In this document: positions 17,876 to 27,041 of the stretch, piece after piece | Layout: each line of letters opens with the position of its first letter | How positions within the stretch are numbered: position 1 is the stretch's first letter | Assembly (NCBI RefSeq): GCF_014138285.1 | Contig: NZ_JACGXN010000001.1 | Location: 1 to 64,000 of the forward strand | DNA: 64,000 bases | Direction: 5' to 3' | From: Phyllobacterium myrsinacearum | Lineage (GTDB): Bacteria; Pseudomonadota; Alphaproteobacteria; Rhizobiales; Rhizobiaceae | Notes under the pieces: generated by a model | Seen by the model: the letters and a program-made list of their open reading frames with translations, nothing else | What the model was told of the DNA's origin: nothing | The model's database searches: none | Program-made: the position numbers and the translations under genes

Positions 17876-17926
17876 AAAAAGTCCGCATCCGGGTCAAAAA
17901 AAGTTCATTCTTGACCCGGTGCGGCC
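17876..17926 (-). terminator. Rho-independent terminator after clpP
   Basis: CCGCACCGGGTCAA and TTGACCCGGATGCGG pair around an A/T-rich loop, followed by CTTTTT on the minus strand, just after the clpP stop. One G-T or mismatch position lies in the stem. Confidence 0.82.
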
Positions 17927-17936
17927 ATTTAGCCGG

Positions 17937-18566
17937 TTACTTTGCATCCCCTTCGATGATCGCACGGGATTCCAGCACCTTGTCGATAAGACCGAACTCA
18001 AGTGATTCCTGTGCCGTCATGAAGTGATCGCGGTCGAGAGTCTTCTCGATCGTCTCGTAGTCGCGGCCCGTATGCTTGACGTAAATCTCGTTGAGGCGGC
18101 GCTTCATTTTGATGATGTCCTGGGCATGGCGTTCGATATCCGAAGCCTGACCCTGGAAACCGCCGGAAGGCTGGTGCAGCATGATGCGGGCGTTCGGCAG
18201 AACGAAACGCATGTCCTTTTCACCGGCCGTCAGCAGCAGCGAACCCATCGATGCCGCCTGACCGAAGCAAAGAGTCGAGACGGCAGGACGGATGAACTGC
18301 ATGGTGTCGTAGATCGCCATGCCTGACGTGACGACGCCGCCAGGCGAATTGATGTAGAGGTTGATTTCTTTCTTCGGATTTTCCGATTCAAGGAACAGAA
18401 GCTGGGCGCAGATCAGCGTCGCCATGCCGTCCTCGATGGGTCCGGTAATGAAAATGATGCGTTCTTTCAGCAGGCGCGAGAAAATATCATAGGCCCGCTC
18501 GCCCCGGTTGGTCTGCTCGACGACCATGGGTACGAGGTTCATTGCTGTTTCGATTGGATCTCTCAT
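17937..18566 (-). CDS. clpP: ClpP, ATP-dependent protease proteolytic subunit
   Basis: A 209-residue serine peptidase with the ClpP triad. Ser106 lies in [12 protein letters not shown], His131 in IMLHQPSGG and Asp180 in LDRDHFMTA. It assembles into a 14-mer chamber that works with ClpX and ClpA. The N-terminal propeptide region ([18 protein letters not shown]) is typical of rhizobial ClpP1. Many Rhizobiales carry several ClpP copies, and this is the one paired with clpX. Confidence 0.98.
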   Translation of the reverse strand: MRDPIETAMNLVPMVVEQTNRGERAYDIFSRLLKERIIFITGPIEDGMATLICAQLLFLESENPKKEINLYINSPGGVVTSGMAIYDTMQFIRPAVSTLCFGQAASMGSLLLTAGEKDMRFVLPNARIMLHQPSGGFQGQASDIERHAQDIIKMKRRLNEIYVKHTGRDYETIEKTLDRDHFMTAQESLEFGLIDKVLESRAIIEGDAK

Positions 18567-18712
18567 CGGTGGGCCTCAGCGTTTTGGAGAACAAGGGGTT
18601 TGAACGCCCCCAAGATTCGTGGATTACACTTTCGATACATAGGGTGTTGCCACCCTGTTCCGCAAGATGTTCTGCCGTCATCCGGTAACGAGCGCAAGCG
18701 CAGAACAGCTTT

Positions 18713-19816
18713 TTAGGCGGCTTCTGCCCGCAACCAGCGTTTCAGCAAGGGTACATCGCCCGTTCCCAGCGTCTGGGCGACACGCCGGCCGACCGCCGCA
18801 CCGAACTTGTATCCATGTCCGGAGCAGGCTGAAACAACCAGACATTTGCCCTCTTCCGTAGCGAAAAAACGTTCATCCGCGGTGAATGTATAGGCGCATG
18901 TCACGACGCTGGTGACCTTGTATTCATCAAGCCGCTTCATCGGCGGAGCGAACAGATCACGGATTGCCTCGCCCTCGCCCGCCTCGGCAACACGACCGGC
19001 ATCGGCGTCAGCTGATTTGCGCTTGTGCAGACCGGAGCCAAATTTCAGGCCGCCCCCACCGCTTGCCGGAATAATATAGCCATCCGTGCGCCCGCCCACA
19101 TCGAGCACGACGGGAGAGTTGTTCCACGCTGCCTGCAAATCCGCGGGCGGTTCGAGATAGACCACCGCCGTCCGGTAGGTGGTGAGCGAAGTGACCAGAT
19201 CGGGAAACAGTTTTGTCACCCACGCGCCTGATGTAACGACCACCCTGTCAGCGGTAATGACGCTGCCATCTGCCAGCGTCACAGCGCCTGCAGCACTGTC
19301 GACAGCAGTAACCTTCGTGTTTTCGAGAAGGGTGGCGCCATGAGCACGCAGCCAGCGGGCAATATCCACAGCAATCTTCCTGCAATGCAGCGCTCCGCCC
19401 TCGGGCGAAAAGAACGCATAGCGGAATGTGCCTTCTTCCAGATAACCAAAGCGCTTTATCGCCTCTGCGGGTTCATAGAGCTCCAGCGGATAATCGCCGT
19501 GCTCGAGCCCTTGGCGGTATTCTTCTGCTTCATCGCCCGCTTCGCGTGATATGCAGATGAAGCCGCGCGGATCGAGATGGCTCGTTCCCATATCCTGCCA
19601 CAGCTCATCCCATGCCGCGTAGGCCTCCGAAATCGCATCGGCATAACCACCGGCTGCACCATAGGCACGCCGGATGATACGATGGTGATCGCCGGAGGCA
19701 GCCAGCGGGTTGGGGATTGGTCCCTGCTCGATCAGCGTCACGGCATGACCGGCCTTGGTCAGCGACCAGGCACTGGACAGCCCGGCGATTCCTGCCCCGA
19801 CAATGGTGATTTTCAT
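18713..19816 (-). CDS. FAD-dependent oxidoreductase, monomeric sarcosine-oxidase-like
   Basis: A 367-residue DAO-family flavoenzyme. The N-terminal dinucleotide fold shows VGAGIAGLSSAW (GxGxxG) and a Glu at the end of strand two (LIEQG). DHHRIIRRAYG near residues 43-53 and SACSGHGYKFG near the C-terminus match the FAD-contact and covalent-cysteine regions of monomeric sarcosine oxidase and N-methyltryptophan oxidase. It should oxidise an N-methyl or primary amino acid with release of hydrogen peroxide. The substrate is not predictable. The barstar gene starts 41 bases away on the other strand. Confidence 0.85.
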   Translation of the reverse strand: MKITIVGAGIAGLSSAWSLTKAGHAVTLIEQGPIPNPLAASGDHHRIIRRAYGAAGGYADAISEAYAAWDELWQDMGTSHLDPRGFICISREAGDEAEEYRQGLEHGDYPLELYEPAEAIKRFGYLEEGTFRYAFFSPEGGALHCRKIAVDIARWLRAHGATLLENTKVTAVDSAAGAVTLADGSVITADRVVVTSGAWVTKLFPDLVTSLTTYRTAVVYLEPPADLQAAWNNSPVVLDVGGRTDGYIIPASGGGGLKFGSGLHKRKSADADAGRVAEAGEGEAIRDLFAPPMKRLDEYKVTSVVTCAYTFTADERFFATEEGKCLVVSACSGHGYKFGAAVGRRVAQTLGTGDVPLLKRWLRAEAA

Positions 19817-19856
19817 GATTGGGTCCTGCTATGACTTCTGTAGGAGGGAGATTCGC

Positions 19857-20192
19857 ATGCAATATGAGACCATTCGCATCGATTGCTCAAACATTTTCGA
19901 TGAAGACAGTTTTCACCGTGTGTTTGCCGCCATGTTTGGCTTCCCCCCCTTTTACGGCGCCAACATGGACGCCTGGATCGATTGCATGACATCGCTGGAT
20001 GAACTTGATCACGGGATGACGACCATCAATGTCGAAAAAGGCGGTATGGTAGTGTTGCAGCTGGATGCAGTTGAACAGATGCGCGACCGTTGCCGCCGTG
20101 CCTATGAAGATCTTCTGGAGTGCTCCGCTTTTGTGAACTGGCGGCGCATGGAAACTGGTCGCCAGCCTATTCTCTGTCTTTCTTTCGCCTGA
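19857..20192 (+). CDS. Barstar-family ribonuclease-inhibitor-like protein
   Basis: A 111-residue acidic protein with the barstar fold signature: DSFHRVFAAMFGFPPFYGANMDAW followed by DCMTSLDEL and a C-terminal helix. Barstar of Bacillus inhibits the ribonuclease barnase, and many bacteria carry orphan homologues of unknown use. AGGAGGG lies about 10 bases before ATG 19857. No barnase-type or contact-dependent toxin gene is near, so it is either an orphan immunity gene or has been recruited elsewhere. Confidence 0.85.
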   Translation: MQYETIRIDCSNIFDEDSFHRVFAAMFGFPPFYGANMDAWIDCMTSLDELDHGMTTINVEKGGMVVLQLDAVEQMRDRCRRAYEDLLECSAFVNWRRMETGRQPILCLSFA

Positions 20193-20218
20193 CCCACGGT
20201 CCAACGGTATATTTCATC

Positions 20219-21469
20219 ATGAATCCAGCTAAGCCCTCCTCATTCAAGTTCGATCCCGCCAATCGCCATCTGCGGCTTGATCCGCACGACCAGCTTTTCG
20301 TGCAGAACCCTTACGGTACCTATGCCGCGCTGCATGCGCAGACATCGGCGTTCTTCTGGGAGGAATACGGCTTCTGGTGTTTCATCGGCTATGACAGCGT
20401 CAACAAACTGCTGCGTGACCGCCGCTTCGGCCGGGAAAACCGCCATGGCATCGCCGATTCCCAAGGCAATACGGGTGATCGCGCACATCTGAAAGACTTC
20501 GACCATGTCGAAAAGTTTTCCATGCTGGAGCTTGAACCACCCACCCACACACGGCTGCGCACCCTGGTCAACCGGGCTTTCGTTTCCCGGCAGGTGGAGC
20601 GCCTGCGCCCACGCATCGAGACTCTGGCGCACGATCTGATCGATCGGTTCGAGGCAAAGGGTGAAGCCGATCTCATCGCCGATTTCGCTACACCCATTCC
20701 TGTGACAGTAATTGCGGAAATGCTTGGCGTGCCAACGGAAGCGGCACCGCGGCTTCTCGACTGGTCGCACCGCATGGTTGCGATGTACATGCATGGCCGC
20801 AACCGCCAGTCGGAGGACAGCGCCAATGCCGCCGCTGTCGAATTCTCCGGTTTTCTTAGGGACTACGCCGGACGTCGGCGCAGCGAACCGGCCGACGATC
20901 TTCTCAGCCTGCTGCTGGCTGCCGAAGCTGACGGTTCGAAACTATCCGAAGACGAACTGATCACCACGGCGATCCTGCTGCTCAATGCCGGACACGAAGC
21001 CACGGTGCACCAAACCGGCAATGCGGTTAAAACCATTCTGGAAAGTGATCGCAATGCCAACGACCTGTTTCGCGATGCGGATTCAACGGCGCAGACCGTC
21101 GAGGAATGCCTGCGTTTCGACGCTCCGCTGCATATGTTCACGCGCTATGCCTATGAGGAGATCGACCTCGGCGACGGCATTGCGGTGAAGCCCGGCGACC
21201 AGATCGGTCTCATGCTCGGCGCAGGCAACCGCGATCCCAAGGCTTTTGTTGACGCCGGCAACTTTGTGCCGGGCCGGACGGACCAGAAAAACCTCTCCTT
21301 TGGCGCGGGCATCCATTTCTGCATCGGCGCACCATTGGCGCGGCTGGAGTTGCAGGTCTCGTTGAAGGTGCTGTTCGACCGGCTGCCGGGGTTGCATTTC
21401 AAGGAAGCTCCGCGCTTCAAGGATACCTATCATTTCCATGGACTGGAGCGGTTGGCGGTGGAGTGGTGA
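20219..21469 (+). CDS. Cytochrome P450
   Basis: A 416-residue bacterial P450. The I-helix oxygen-binding region is LLNAGHEATVHQTG, where His replaces the usual acidic residue before or at the conserved position of AGxE/DT, though E-A-T is kept. The K-helix E-x-x-R is EECLR. The haem-binding loop is FGAGIHFCIGAPLAR, with Cys as the axial ligand. A P450 of this soluble class needs a ferredoxin and reductase, and none is encoded nearby. The start is set at ATG 20219, which gives a typical N-terminus; the substrate is unknown. Confidence 0.93.
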   Translation: MNPAKPSSFKFDPANRHLRLDPHDQLFVQNPYGTYAALHAQTSAFFWEEYGFWCFIGYDSVNKLLRDRRFGRENRHGIADSQGNTGDRAHLKDFDHVEKFSMLELEPPTHTRLRTLVNRAFVSRQVERLRPRIETLAHDLIDRFEAKGEADLIADFATPIPVTVIAEMLGVPTEAAPRLLDWSHRMVAMYMHGRNRQSEDSANAAAVEFSGFLRDYAGRRRSEPADDLLSLLLAAEADGSKLSEDELITTAILLLNAGHEATVHQTGNAVKTILESDRNANDLFRDADSTAQTVEECLRFDAPLHMFTRYAYEEIDLGDGIAVKPGDQIGLMLGAGNRDPKAFVDAGNFVPGRTDQKNLSFGAGIHFCIGAPLARLELQVSLKVLFDRLPGLHFKEAPRFKDTYHFHGLERLAVEW

Positions 21470-21487
21470 GGTGTTTTGCAAAAGCAC

Positions 21488-21646
21488 TGTACGTGGTTCG
21501 CCCTTCGACAAGCTCAGGAAGCTCAGCATGAGGGAGAGCGAGGATTGCAGGGTGTTTTATTCTGCAAAATTGCTGGTTGGCTTTGCAATCAAACCAATTC
21601 CCTCATGGTGAGCTTCCTGAGCTTGTCGAAGGGCGAACCACGTACA
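21488..21646. repeat. 159-bp element with 47-bp inverted-repeat ends
   Basis: The arm at 21488-21534 (starting TGTACGTGGTTCGCCC) is complementary to 21600-21646 with one mismatch. The 65 bases between contain TGTTTTATTCTGCAAAATTG. The arms contain CTTCGACAAGCTCAGGAAGC, a string widespread as an intergenic repeat in Rhizobiales. It sits between the P450 stop and the convergent cupin gene, could fold into a very strong hairpin, and probably acts as a terminator or as a non-autonomous mobile repeat. Confidence 0.8.
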
Positions 21647-21667
21647 AGGGTTATGCAAGCAGTCACC

Positions 21668-22018
21668 TCACAACCGGATCACATATTCCTTGCGCGTGGT
21701 CTCAATGACTTCCCATGTGCCGCGAAAGCCCGGACGCAGTACAAAGCTGTCACCTGCTTCCAGACGTTGCTCCTTGCCACCCTCTTCGGTGACAATCGAG
21801 CGGCCCGAGAGGATGTGGCAGAACTCCCATTCGTCATAGACGATGCGCCATTTGCCCGGCGTTGCCTCCCATATTCCTGCGTAAAGGCCACCCTCAGCCT
21901 CATCGCAGTTCCATGTTCGGAATTGCGGATCGCCCGAGATAACCCGGTCTGCCGCCGGTGCGCCGTGTTCGGGATCAATGCTGCCGAAATCGATGGTGAC
22001 AAAATGCGATGATGTCAT
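21668..22018 (-). CDS. Cupin-domain protein (DUF861/EutQ-like)
   Basis: A 116-residue single-domain cupin. Visible are a Trp-rich strand region (GIWEATPGKWRIVYDEWEFCHIL), the SGRSIVTEEGG loop and GDSFVLRPGFRGTWEV, the layout of the Cupin_3/DUF861 family. The histidine of FCHIL is the only strong metal-ligand candidate. Function of these small cupins is mostly unknown. It lies four bases after the metY stop on the same strand, so it is probably co-transcribed with metY. Confidence 0.8.
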   Translation of the reverse strand: MTSSHFVTIDFGSIDPEHGAPAADRVISGDPQFRTWNCDEAEGGLYAGIWEATPGKWRIVYDEWEFCHILSGRSIVTEEGGKEQRLEAGDSFVLRPGFRGTWEVIETTRKEYVIRL

Positions 22019-22022
22019 GGGT

Positions 22023-23309
22023 TTACCCTGCCTTCGTCAATGCCTGATCAAGATCGGAGATCAGATCTTCGACAGTCTCGATCCCAATGGACAGCCGCAC
22101 GACGTCCGGCCCCGCGCCAGCGGCAACCTTTTGCGCGTCGCTCAACTGCCGGTGCGTGGTCGACGCGGGATGGATGATCAGGGATTTGGTGTCACCGATA
22201 TTGGCCAGATGCGAAAACAGTTGCAGGTGCTCGACCAGCTTGACACCAGCCTCATAGCCACCCTTCAACCCGAAGGTGAAAACGGCTCCGGCGCCGCGCG
22301 GCGCGTATTTCTGCTGCAGGGCATGATAGGGATCATTCGGCAGTCCGGCATAGCTGACCCAGGCAACCTTTTCATGACCTGAAAGCCATGTTGCCACCGC
22401 AAGCGCATTATCAGCGTGGCGCTGCATGCGCAGCGGCAAGGTCTCGATACCCGTAAGTATCTGAAAGGCATTGAATGGCGACAGTGCGGGGCCAAGATCC
22501 CTCAACCCAAGCACACGGCAGGCGATGGCAAAGGCGAAATTGCCAAAGGTTTCATGCAGCACAATGCCGTTATATTCGCTGCGCGGTTCGGACAGCAGCG
22601 GATAGTTGCCTGATTTCGACCAGTCGAACGTGCCGCAATCGACAATCACCCCGCCCATGGAATTGCCGTGGCCACCGAGAAACTTGGTCATCGAATGAAC
22701 AATGATATCGGCGCCATGCTCGATCGGCCGGATCAGGTAAGGCGATGCCAGCGTATTATCGACGATCAGCGGCAGCCCATGCTTGTGAGCGATGGTGGCA
22801 ATCGCCTCGATATCCGTGACGATGCCGCCGGGATTGGCGAAGCTCTCGATGAAGATCGCGCGGGTCCGGTCGTCGATCTGCGATTCGAACGAGGCGAGAT
22901 CATCGGGCTCAGCCCAGCGTACATGCCAGTCGAAGGATTTGAACGATTGGCCGAACTGATTGATCGAACCGCCATAGAGTTTTTTGGAGGCGACGAAATT
23001 GTCACCCGGCTGCATGAGCGTGTGAAACACCAAAAACTGGGCCGCATGGCCGGATGCGACGGCCAGCGCAGCGGTTCCGCCTTCGAGCGCGGCCACACGC
23101 TCTTCAAGCACAGCATTGGTCGGGTTGGTGATGCGGGTGTAGATATTCCCGAAGGCCTTCAGGCCAAACAGCGAAGCGGCATGGTCGGCATCGTCGAAAA
23201 CAAAAGCTGTCGTCTGGTAAATCGGTGTGGCGCGCGCGCCTGTTGCCGGATCAGGCTGGGCGCCCGCATGCACGGCAAGAGTTTCAATTCCGGGTGCGCG
23301 ATGCGCCAT
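22023..23309 (-). CDS. metY: O-acetylhomoserine sulfhydrylase (MetY-type)
   Basis: A 428-residue PLP enzyme of the Cys/Met metabolism family. Features are ETLAVHAGAQPDPATGARATPIYQTTAF at the start (GAQ/P-DPxTGA..PIYQTT), YTRITNPTN near 57-65 and the PLP lysine in HSMTKFLGGHG. It condenses O-acetyl- or O-succinylhomoserine with sulfide to give homocysteine in methionine synthesis. Length around 430 and the LYGGSINQF segment fit MetY rather than cystathionine enzymes. I saw no SAM-II aptamer upstream. Confidence 0.9.
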   Translation of the reverse strand: MAHRAPGIETLAVHAGAQPDPATGARATPIYQTTAFVFDDADHAASLFGLKAFGNIYTRITNPTNAVLEERVAALEGGTAALAVASGHAAQFLVFHTLMQPGDNFVASKKLYGGSINQFGQSFKSFDWHVRWAEPDDLASFESQIDDRTRAIFIESFANPGGIVTDIEAIATIAHKHGLPLIVDNTLASPYLIRPIEHGADIIVHSMTKFLGGHGNSMGGVIVDCGTFDWSKSGNYPLLSEPRSEYNGIVLHETFGNFAFAIACRVLGLRDLGPALSPFNAFQILTGIETLPLRMQRHADNALAVATWLSGHEKVAWVSYAGLPNDPYHALQQKYAPRGAGAVFTFGLKGGYEAGVKLVEHLQLFSHLANIGDTKSLIIHPASTTHRQLSDAQKVAAGAGPDVVRLSIGIETVEDLISDLDQALTKAG

Positions 23310-23371
23310 GGTTCAACTCCCTGTCATTCCTGATTTGGCACAGGCTATGGGATCACGGCTTTGCCGCCAAC

Positions 23372-23896
23372 CTATTTTGGTGATCTCAGACCAAAACTTT
23401 GAAAGCCCTGACGCATCTGCGGTTTCTTCGCTGACAGGATACGCGAATTGACGCCGCTCCAGCCTATTTCTCCACAGAGCCGCGCATACTCGATCTTCGG
23501 GCAGCGATTCATCACCACCTGAATGCCTGCCGCTTCCGCCTTGCGCGCCGCTTCATCGTGGCGGACAGTCAACTGGGTCCAGATGACTTTGGGCAGCGGT
23601 TTCAATGCCAATACTTCATCGACAATCGCGGGCACTGCATCGGACGCGCGGAACACATCGACCATATCGATGGTTTCAGGGATATCGGCAAGGCGCGCAT
23701 AAACCGTCTGGCCAAGGATCGCCTTGCCCGCCTGCCCCGGATTTACTGGTATAACCCGATATCCTTTGTCGATCAGATATTTCATCACGAAGAAGCTCGG
23801 CCGCACCTCATTGGCCGAGGCGCCGACCATGGCGATGGTTTTGACGGATGAAAGAATGCCCCTGATGTAATCATCCGGATAATGATCGTGATCCAT
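23372..23896 (-). CDS. CoA-binding-domain protein
   Basis: A 174-residue protein of the CoA_binding family. A Rossmann-type fold is visible in VKTIAMVGASANEVRPSFFVMKYL, then GYRVIPVNPG, DMVDVFRASDA and VVMNRCPKIEY. These resemble the CoA-binding half of succinyl-CoA synthetase-like proteins, but stand-alone members have no proven reaction. ATG 23896 lies four bases after the enoyl-CoA hydratase stop codon, so the two are an operon. Confidence 0.85.
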   Translation of the reverse strand: MDHDHYPDDYIRGILSSVKTIAMVGASANEVRPSFFVMKYLIDKGYRVIPVNPGQAGKAILGQTVYARLADIPETIDMVDVFRASDAVPAIVDEVLALKPLPKVIWTQLTVRHDEAARKAEAAGIQVVMNRCPKIEYARLCGEIGWSGVNSRILSAKKPQMRQGFQSFGLRSPK

Positions 23897-23900
23897 GGGA

Positions 23901-24716
23901 TTATTCACCCTTCCATTCCGGCTTGCGCTTTTCGATGAAGGCGTTGATGCCTTCTTCCGCATCGCGTGCCAGCATGTTTTCCACCATTACCTGGGCCGTA
24001 TAGGCATAGGCCTCGGAAAGCCCCATTTCCGCTTGCCGGTAAAAGGCTTCCTTGCCTATCTTAACGGTCAAAGTTGATTTCTCGGCAATGGCTTGGGCGT
24101 ATTTCCTGACAATCGGATTCAGGTACTCCTCCGGAACAACGCGGTTGACCAGACCGAACTCCCGTGCGGTCGATGCATCGATAACCTCGCCGGTCAGAAG
24201 CATCTCCATGGCCTGCTTGCGCGAGACATTGCGCGACAGGGCAACCATCGGTGTCGAGCAGAAAAGGCCGATATGGACGCCGGGTGTGCAGAATGTCGCC
24301 TTGTCCGAGCAGATCGCCAGATCGCAGGAGGCCACAAGCTGGCAGCCCGCAGCAGTCGCAAGCCCGCCGACGGCGGCAATCACCGGCCTTGGATGGTGCA
24401 CGATCGCCTGCATCAGTTCGGCACAGAGTTGCATCGTCTCTTCGAAGAATGCCCGGCCGCGATCGGCATCCTGCCGATGTGCGGTCAGTTCTTTCAGATC
24501 GTGACCCGCCGAAAACAGTTTCTGTGCGGAATCGATGATGATCACGCGCACGGCCTTGTCGTCCCGTGCCGCAAGCAGATGATCCAGCAGCAATTGCATC
24601 AGCGCGATCGACAGCGCGTTGGCAGGCGGATTCTGCAAAGTCAGGCGCAAAACACCCGAGATGAGTTCATACCCGACGATTGGTTCTTCCTTGCGGATAA
24701 TGTGAACTTCTCCCAT
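23901..24716 (-). CDS. Enoyl-CoA hydratase/isomerase family protein
   Basis: A 271-residue crotonase-fold protein. The oxyanion-hole residues lie in LFSAGHDLKEL and IAAVGGLATAAGCQLVASCDL. The catalytic Glu pair of true hydratases is not obvious: the position after the second loop reads ATFCTPGVHIGLF. It may act on an acyl-CoA other than crotonyl-CoA. It is translationally linked to the downstream CoA-binding protein, supporting a CoA-thioester role. The hydratase reaction itself is inference from the family. Confidence 0.85.
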   Translation of the reverse strand: MGEVHIIRKEEPIVGYELISGVLRLTLQNPPANALSIALMQLLLDHLLAARDDKAVRVIIIDSAQKLFSAGHDLKELTAHRQDADRGRAFFEETMQLCAELMQAIVHHPRPVIAAVGGLATAAGCQLVASCDLAICSDKATFCTPGVHIGLFCSTPMVALSRNVSRKQAMEMLLTGEVIDASTAREFGLVNRVVPEEYLNPIVRKYAQAIAEKSTLTVKIGKEAFYRQAEMGLSEAYAYTAQVMVENMLARDAEEGINAFIEKRKPEWKGE

Positions 24717-24749
24717 GTCACTCCTTATTTGTATGCGCTGACACCTCGG

Positions 24750-25286
24750 TCAGAGGTTTGTCCATTGCTTATAAAGTGGTTTGATAGAGCTTAAATGCTT
24801 TTTGACAATGGCCATGTTTTCTGCGGATGGCCGTGCCTTTTCAACCGTTTCCAATCCGGTTTTCAGACCATCAATCATGTCGGCCTTCTGCTTGTCGGAC
24901 AGGTTAGGCGTGGACGGAATGGCGGCAATCGCCTTTTCCACCTCCTCGCGCGGATCGGGATTGGTGAGCCAATGATAGGTCACCATGATTGTTCGAGTGG
25001 TTTCGCCCCAATCGTTGAAGTCCTTGAAGCCATATTCGGCCGCCTTCTTGTCCAGCCGCGCCGTTGCTTCGGGTGTGGCGGTATTGCCTGCAGCCTCTTC
25101 TTTCATCTGCGCGCCTACCGGCGCAAAACTGTAGAGAAAGCGCTTGATGATATCCTGGCTCAGCACCACTGGCCGGACCGGCAGGCTGAAGGGTTCGATC
25201 TGCGGCGCGGTCTGTGCAAAGGACGGCGTTACAGGCGCGGCCGCAAGAATAGCGATGAAAAAGAGCGTGGATCGGAGCAGCGTCAT
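24750..25286 (-). CDS. Secreted hypothetical protein
   Basis: A 178-residue protein whose start at 25286 is preceded by AAGGAAG. It has a clear signal peptide (MTLLRSTLFFIAILAAAPVTPSFAQ) with cleavage after SFA. The mature part is mostly helical and charged, with YGFKDFNDWGETTR and IPSTPNLSDKQKADMI. No domain is recognised; it resembles short periplasmic proteins found in Rhizobiales. It is on the same strand as, and upstream of, the enoyl-CoA hydratase gene. Confidence 0.75.
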   Translation of the reverse strand: MTLLRSTLFFIAILAAAPVTPSFAQTAPQIEPFSLPVRPVVLSQDIIKRFLYSFAPVGAQMKEEAAGNTATPEATARLDKKAAEYGFKDFNDWGETTRTIMVTYHWLTNPDPREEVEKAIAAIPSTPNLSDKQKADMIDGLKTGLETVEKARPSAENMAIVKKHLSSIKPLYKQWTNL

Positions 25287-25375
25287 AACTGGCTTCCTTG
25301 CAAAGAAGACACGGATAGCTAGGAATATCAGCGAATGCCATGAGAGAACAGATGGAGTGTACCGTGGGGACTGCA

Positions 25376-25792
25376 ATGGACGTAAAAGCGTTAACGGCTT
25401 TTCTCGAGAGTGAGTTTCCACAGGTCAATGCCGACGGTGTTGCCTACACGGTGACGGGAGCCGGCCCCGGCTATGCCACGATGCGGCTTGATCCGGGCGA
25501 CCGGCATTTGCGCCCCGGCGGTACCGTATCGGGTCCGACACTGTTCGCCCTTGCCGATATTGCCGCCTATGTAGCCATCCTGGCGCAAATCGGCCCGGTG
25601 GCGCTGGCAGTGACGACCAATCTCAATATCAACTTCCTGCGCAAGCCGGAACTCGGTCCCATCGACGCCACGGCAAAGGTACTCAAGCTGGGAAAGCGGC
25701 TCGCGGTGATGGATATCTCGCTCACCAATGGCCAAGACGATGAACTGGTGGCCCACGCCACGGCGACTTATTCGATTCCACCGCGCAGCTAG
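25376..25792 (+). CDS. PaaI-type hotdog thioesterase
   Basis: A 138-residue hotdog-fold protein. It has RLDPGDRHLRPGGTVSGPTLFALADIAAYVA, the helix-capping segment where PaaI-type enzymes place their catalytic Asp, and strand segments LNINFLRKPELGPI and HATATYSIPP. It should hydrolyse an acyl-CoA thioester, substrate unknown. An ATG 36 bases upstream (25340) is also in frame; 25376 is chosen because the conserved part begins MDVKALTAFLES. It is divergent from the secreted-protein gene. Confidence 0.83.
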   Translation: MDVKALTAFLESEFPQVNADGVAYTVTGAGPGYATMRLDPGDRHLRPGGTVSGPTLFALADIAAYVAILAQIGPVALAVTTNLNINFLRKPELGPIDATAKVLKLGKRLAVMDISLTNGQDDELVAHATATYSIPPRS

Positions 25793-25920
25793 AGCTGTAA
25801 GCGGACTAAAAATCCCGCGAAACGCCGCAAATCCGGGCGAGAAATATGTGGTAATATAATACCTTTTTCTTAAGCTATTGTTTTACAAAGAGTATTTGTC
25901 AAAAATGCGAAAAACATCCA

Positions 25921-25949
25921 CTTGACGCGATCCCGTTGGGCCGGTATTG
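25921..25949 (+). promoter_or_regulatory. Possible housekeeping promoter of rplM-rpsI
   Basis: CTTGAC at 25921-25926, a 17-base spacer and GTATTG at 25944-25949 resemble the alphaproteobacterial -35 CTTGAC and a weak -10. It is the only such pair seen in the 281-base gap before rplM. Confidence 0.35.
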
Positions 25950-26073
25950 AACCCCTCGACTGCGGTAGGTTCTTCCTGCCGCATTTAACTGTTGCGTGAA
26001 TGGCTACCATTGACGCAACGCAAGCAACAAGAAAAGCCTTCCTATGTGAAGGATGATCTCAAGGACGAACACA

Positions 26074-26538
26074 ATGGCTACCTTCTCTCAGAAGCCAGCA
26101 GATGTGACGAAAAAGTGGATCCTGATTGACGCCGAAGGTCTCGTCGTCGGCCGTCTCGCTTCCATCGTCGCCAACATCCTGCGCGGCAAGCACAAAGCAA
26201 CCTTCACCCCTCACGTTGACGATGGCGACAATGTCATCATCATCAATGCGGAAAAGGTTGCACTCACCGGTAAGAAGTTTACCGACAAGGTTTACTACTG
26301 GCACACCGGCCACCCAGGTGGCATCAAGGAACGTACTGCCCGTCAGCTGCTCGAAGGCCGTTTCCCGGAACGCGTCGTTGAAAAGGCTATCGAGCGCATG
26401 GTTCCCCGTGGTCCGCTCGGCCGTCGCCAGATGAAGAACCTCCGCGTATACGCAGGTTCCAATCACCCACATGAAGCTCAGGCCCCAGAAGTCCTCGACG
26501 TTGGCGCGCTGAATTCCAAGAACAAAAGGAGCGCATAA
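26074..26538 (+). CDS. rplM: 50S ribosomal protein L13
   Basis: A 154-residue L13. It opens [15 protein letters not shown] and continues with [33 protein letters not shown] and the [13 protein letters not shown]-type segment (here [21 protein letters not shown]). ATG 26074 has AAGGAC upstream and gives the family's normal N-terminus; the open frame begins 21 bases earlier. L13 binds 23S rRNA early in large-subunit assembly. The next gene, rpsI, starts two bases after its stop, the usual bacterial pairing. Confidence 0.98.
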   Translation: MATFSQKPADVTKKWILIDAEGLVVGRLASIVANILRGKHKATFTPHVDDGDNVIIINAEKVALTGKKFTDKVYYWHTGHPGGIKERTARQLLEGRFPERVVEKAIERMVPRGPLGRRQMKNLRVYAGSNHPHEAQAPEVLDVGALNSKNKRSA

Positions 26539-26540
26539 GA

Positions 26541-27017
26541 ATGGCTGAGCTCAATTCGCTCGCAGATCTCGGTACTGCCGCCGCATCGACGCAGGCAGCT
26601 GCACCGGTTCATGTCCAGAAGCTCGACGCCAATGGCCGTGCCTATGCAACAGGCAAGCGTAAGGATGCGGTTGCCCGCGTCTGGATCAAGCCAGGTTCCG
26701 GCAAGATCATCGTCAACGAAAAGGAATACGGCAAGTATTTCGCCCGTCCGGTTCTGCAGATGATCCTGCAGCAGCCAATCGTTGCCGCTAACCGCGCTGG
26801 CCAGTACGACATCATCGCTACCGTTGCCGGTGGTGGTCTGTCCGGTCAGGCCGGTGCCGTTCGTCACGGCATTTCCAAGGCCCTCACCTACTTCGAACCT
26901 GCCCTGCGCGGTGTTCTGAAGAAGGGTGGTTTCCTCACACGCGACAGCCGTGTTGTTGAACGTAAGAAGTACGGCAAGGCGAAGGCCCGTCGTTCCTTCC
27001 AGTTCTCGAAGCGCTAA
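26541..27017 (+). CDS. rpsI: 30S ribosomal protein S9
   Basis: A 158-residue S9 with a typical alphaproteobacterial N-terminal extension (about 28 residues, Ala-rich) before the core [14 protein letters not shown]. The conserved C-terminal tail is [16 protein letters not shown], whose final Arg contacts P-site tRNA. AAGGAG lies before the ATG. It is co-transcribed with rplM. Confidence 0.98.
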   Translation: MAELNSLADLGTAAASTQAAAPVHVQKLDANGRAYATGKRKDAVARVWIKPGSGKIIVNEKEYGKYFARPVLQMILQQPIVAANRAGQYDIIATVAGGGLSGQAGAVRHGISKALTYFEPALRGVLKKGGFLTRDSRVVERKKYGKAKARRSFQFSKR

Positions 27018-27041
27018 TACAGCGTTTCAATTGGACAGAAC

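Noticed and set aside
23310-23371. SAM-II riboswitch before metY
   Set aside because: No SAM-II stem or conserved sequence in the short upstream gap.
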